Positions 62,010 through 64,000 of a DNA stretch of 64,000 nucleotides are shown one piece after another; position 1 is the first letter of the stretch; the number at the start of each line of letters is the position of its first letter. The stretch spans positions 51,567 to 115,566 of the forward strand of contig JTDE01000152.1 of assembly GCA_014338405.1 (NCBI GenBank), written 5' to 3'. Source of the stretch: Paragonimus skrjabini miyazakii (Eukaryota; Platyhelminthes; Trematoda; Plagiorchiida; Troglotrematidae). The notes under the pieces were generated by a model that was given only the letters and a program-made list of their open reading frames with translations, was not told the origin of the DNA and did not search any database. Position numbers and translations under genes: made by a program.

Positions 62010-64000
62010 GTAAGTACATAGGTAAAATTCGCTGTTGTACAAGGTTGCAGGTGTACTGTTGATCTTTTCGACGAGTAAAACCACGACACATGTCGAAATA
62101 GATAATACAACGTAAGCAATTTAGTATCACAATTTAAAGAGGATGGATGATGGGTTTAGTTCTGACGCGTCATTCCGGTAGATTATTTTGTCAAGACTAG
62201 CAGCCAATGGTGGCATGTTCTAGTATGATAACGGTATTCTGTTCAGTTCTGGAACAAAATACATCCACTTTAAACTGACCGAAATAAGAGCCCAACATCA
62301 TTTCAACAGATTGTCGGTTCTTATAAATTCATCCAGCTTAATTATCTACTCATCGAGATTGAATGAGATAATTTCGGAAAAGATCGCTGCCTTTTTCTAG
62401 CTTATAAAATCTACTTTTAAAATGAGTATGAGTTTTTGCAACTTTAATTAGCCTAGCTATCTCAGAGAAAAATCAGTGCACAAACAGACCGCTTGAGTTT
62501 GGAATCCTTGAAGATATGTTAAAAAACAGACAATAGTTGGTACCTTGTTGTCACGACGGCTTAGGTTTGGCTCGTAAGGTTCTTCCAACCAGTTAACTCG
62601 GCTAAGGAACTTAAAAATGTTGACTAGAGCAAGGGACATATTGTCCTTAAGCTGTTAAAACATCTTGTTCTGTACACGAGAGTGTGCAACTAGGGTTGTT
62701 TGACTGAATGAGAAATGAAATTGTCTAGTCACCGAAATAAAGCAGGAAATAAATCCACCCATCAAAAACTAACCATGAATTTTCTGTCATCCCAACGGGA
62801 ACGGGGAATATTAGAAAGCCGATTGGATGAAGGACAACAAAATATCTGCATTTGTTTATTTTAGAATACAATCAATGTGTATCTTTAGGCGGAACCGAAT
62901 ATTCGGAAACAGTAGTTGGAAAAATTTGCTTGTAAACCTGTCATTGTTAACAAATAATTACTTAGAAGAATGCGTAAAATTTAAAAATTTTATTGACCTT
63001 TTTTGGTCCACAAAATACAAGCGATTTTGTCAAAATATCCCGTTTTCGAATGCTTGACCATTACCAACTGCACCACATTTGATCTGTTTTGATTCAACCA
63101 TATCATTCTGTTAGGCCAAAGTGTACTCAAAGGTCTTACGTACAAAATTAGATCATCTCTTATCGTTTCTACTCTAATACAGGCGTCCTATAAGAAACTT
63201 CATCTTAGACGATTTCGAATATATTGCACCAATGTTGTTAGGATTTCTGGTTCGAACTATTGATATGCAACACAATATATGAGACAAAGTTCAAACAAGT
63301 AATGAATTTTGGTGCTACAAGAAATAAACCGGTTTTTAATTGTTTGCCAAAGTTTTTACGGAATGTGGAACGATTCTTGTCTGACACTGGCACTCTGCAC
63401 TGCATGCTCACCTGTGTTATATGAAAACTAAGTTGCACAGTTTGGTAATGATCTACAATACAGTGAGACACATTCCATCCAAGTGTCGTTTGATTTAGGT
63501 CTTTATCATATATCATAATAACAATTCCGTGAAAAATACTATTGCAAAATTAATACAATCCTGATGACCATTTACGATGTGATGGAAGTCCAAACCTGTA
63601 GATGATGTGGACTTACGACAATCTACATAGTTTTTCATATGATACCTAGGTTAACCACGTATCATGAAAACAGTAAAGGTTTTGAAAGATTGCACGGCTT
63701 ACTAAGTTTCCTTCAGTCACGAACTATTAGGAATCGCCGCATCTATCAATTTTGGAAATTTTATTCTTTCAATATTATAAGCAGTATGCCATATGATAGA
63801 CTAAAGTGTATATAAAATCCCCTTGTCAAAGCAGGAAAACGCGCGATGAACAAACCTGGATGTACTTTGATTTTTTCAAAAAAACTCTATAGTCGCTGTA
63901 CCTTTTGACACAGAACATTTAACAAACTCTGTCGTATGTGGGATTAATGTTGGTTTGGTTAATGTGCTCAAACAAATCAAACTGTAACCAGATATGACAA
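62010..64000 (+). other. Intron of the glutamate receptor gene
   Basis: Begins with GTAAGT at 62010. I looked for the expected next exon (a frame containing the F-D-x-x-G-D and Y-x-I-x-x-x-Q pattern that follows the ligand-binding domain) and did not find it, so the intron appears to run past the window edge. Frames at 62827-63057 and 63238-63516 are unrelated to the receptor family. Confidence 0.7.

Noticed and set aside
60578..62062. Reading the receptor frame to its stop at 62062
   Set aside because: The last residues after position 477 come from intron sequence: CAG|GTAAGT at 62009/62010 is a near-consensus donor and family homology ends exactly there.
62827..63057. 76-codon frame as a possible next exon of the glutamate receptor
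   Set aside because: It lacks the conserved pattern expected after the ligand-binding domain and has no good acceptor in the required phase.
1..64000. CRISPR arrays, prokaryotic operons or phage islands
   Set aside because: No evenly spaced repeat-spacer pattern, no ribosome-binding-site-led gene strings, and the clear genes are animal-type with an intron and animal retroelements.

Overview
The window looks like AT-rich nuclear DNA of a metazoan, most likely a parasitic flatworm of the trematode type. The reasons are one intron-split animal receptor exon, long gene-poor stretches, and decayed Penelope-like (PLE) and RTE-like retroelements of the kinds I know from trematodes. The lineage call is inference from family resemblance; no species can be named. 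There are no operons, no long intronless genes and no CRISPR. A 100-base run of N (22868-22967) is an assembly gap.

Only one host gene is well supported. A coding exon (60578-62009, +) encodes the signal peptide and most of the glutamate-binding Venus-flytrap domain of a metabotropic glutamate receptor. It ends at a CAG|GTAAGT donor, and the rest of the gene lies beyond 64000.

The rest is intergenic or intronic DNA carrying repeats. From left to right: a 9-bp tandem repeat and a hammerhead-like motif (112-262); a 609-bp inverted repeat, 99.8% identical between arms, around a 1.3-kb spacer (1474-4035); an RTE-type endonuclease remnant (about 12.7-12.96 kb, -); a SINE-like repeat with copies near 2.1, 14.6 and 29.2-29.4 kb, the last pair forming a large palindrome; a second RTE endonuclease remnant (30.5 kb, +); an old inverted-repeat element (34.3-34.9 kb); a broken PLE endonuclease (46.1-46.6 kb, -); a compact type-I hammerhead candidate (53.77 kb, +); an open GIY-YIG endonuclease frame between 103-bp inverted repeats (55.03-56.07 kb), abutting a degenerate full RT-plus-endonuclease PLE in the opposite orientation (56.0-57.6 kb, -); and a LINE reverse-transcriptase C-terminal remnant (58.9-59.8 kb, -) just upstream of the receptor exon.

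The most interesting signals are the PLE cluster, where two copies of the same PLE 3' end face each other across a separate uninterrupted GIY-YIG frame, and the hammerhead candidates, which fit the known association of hammerhead ribozymes with PLEs. The many other 60-130 codon open frames behave like chance frames in AT-rich DNA and are not annotated.
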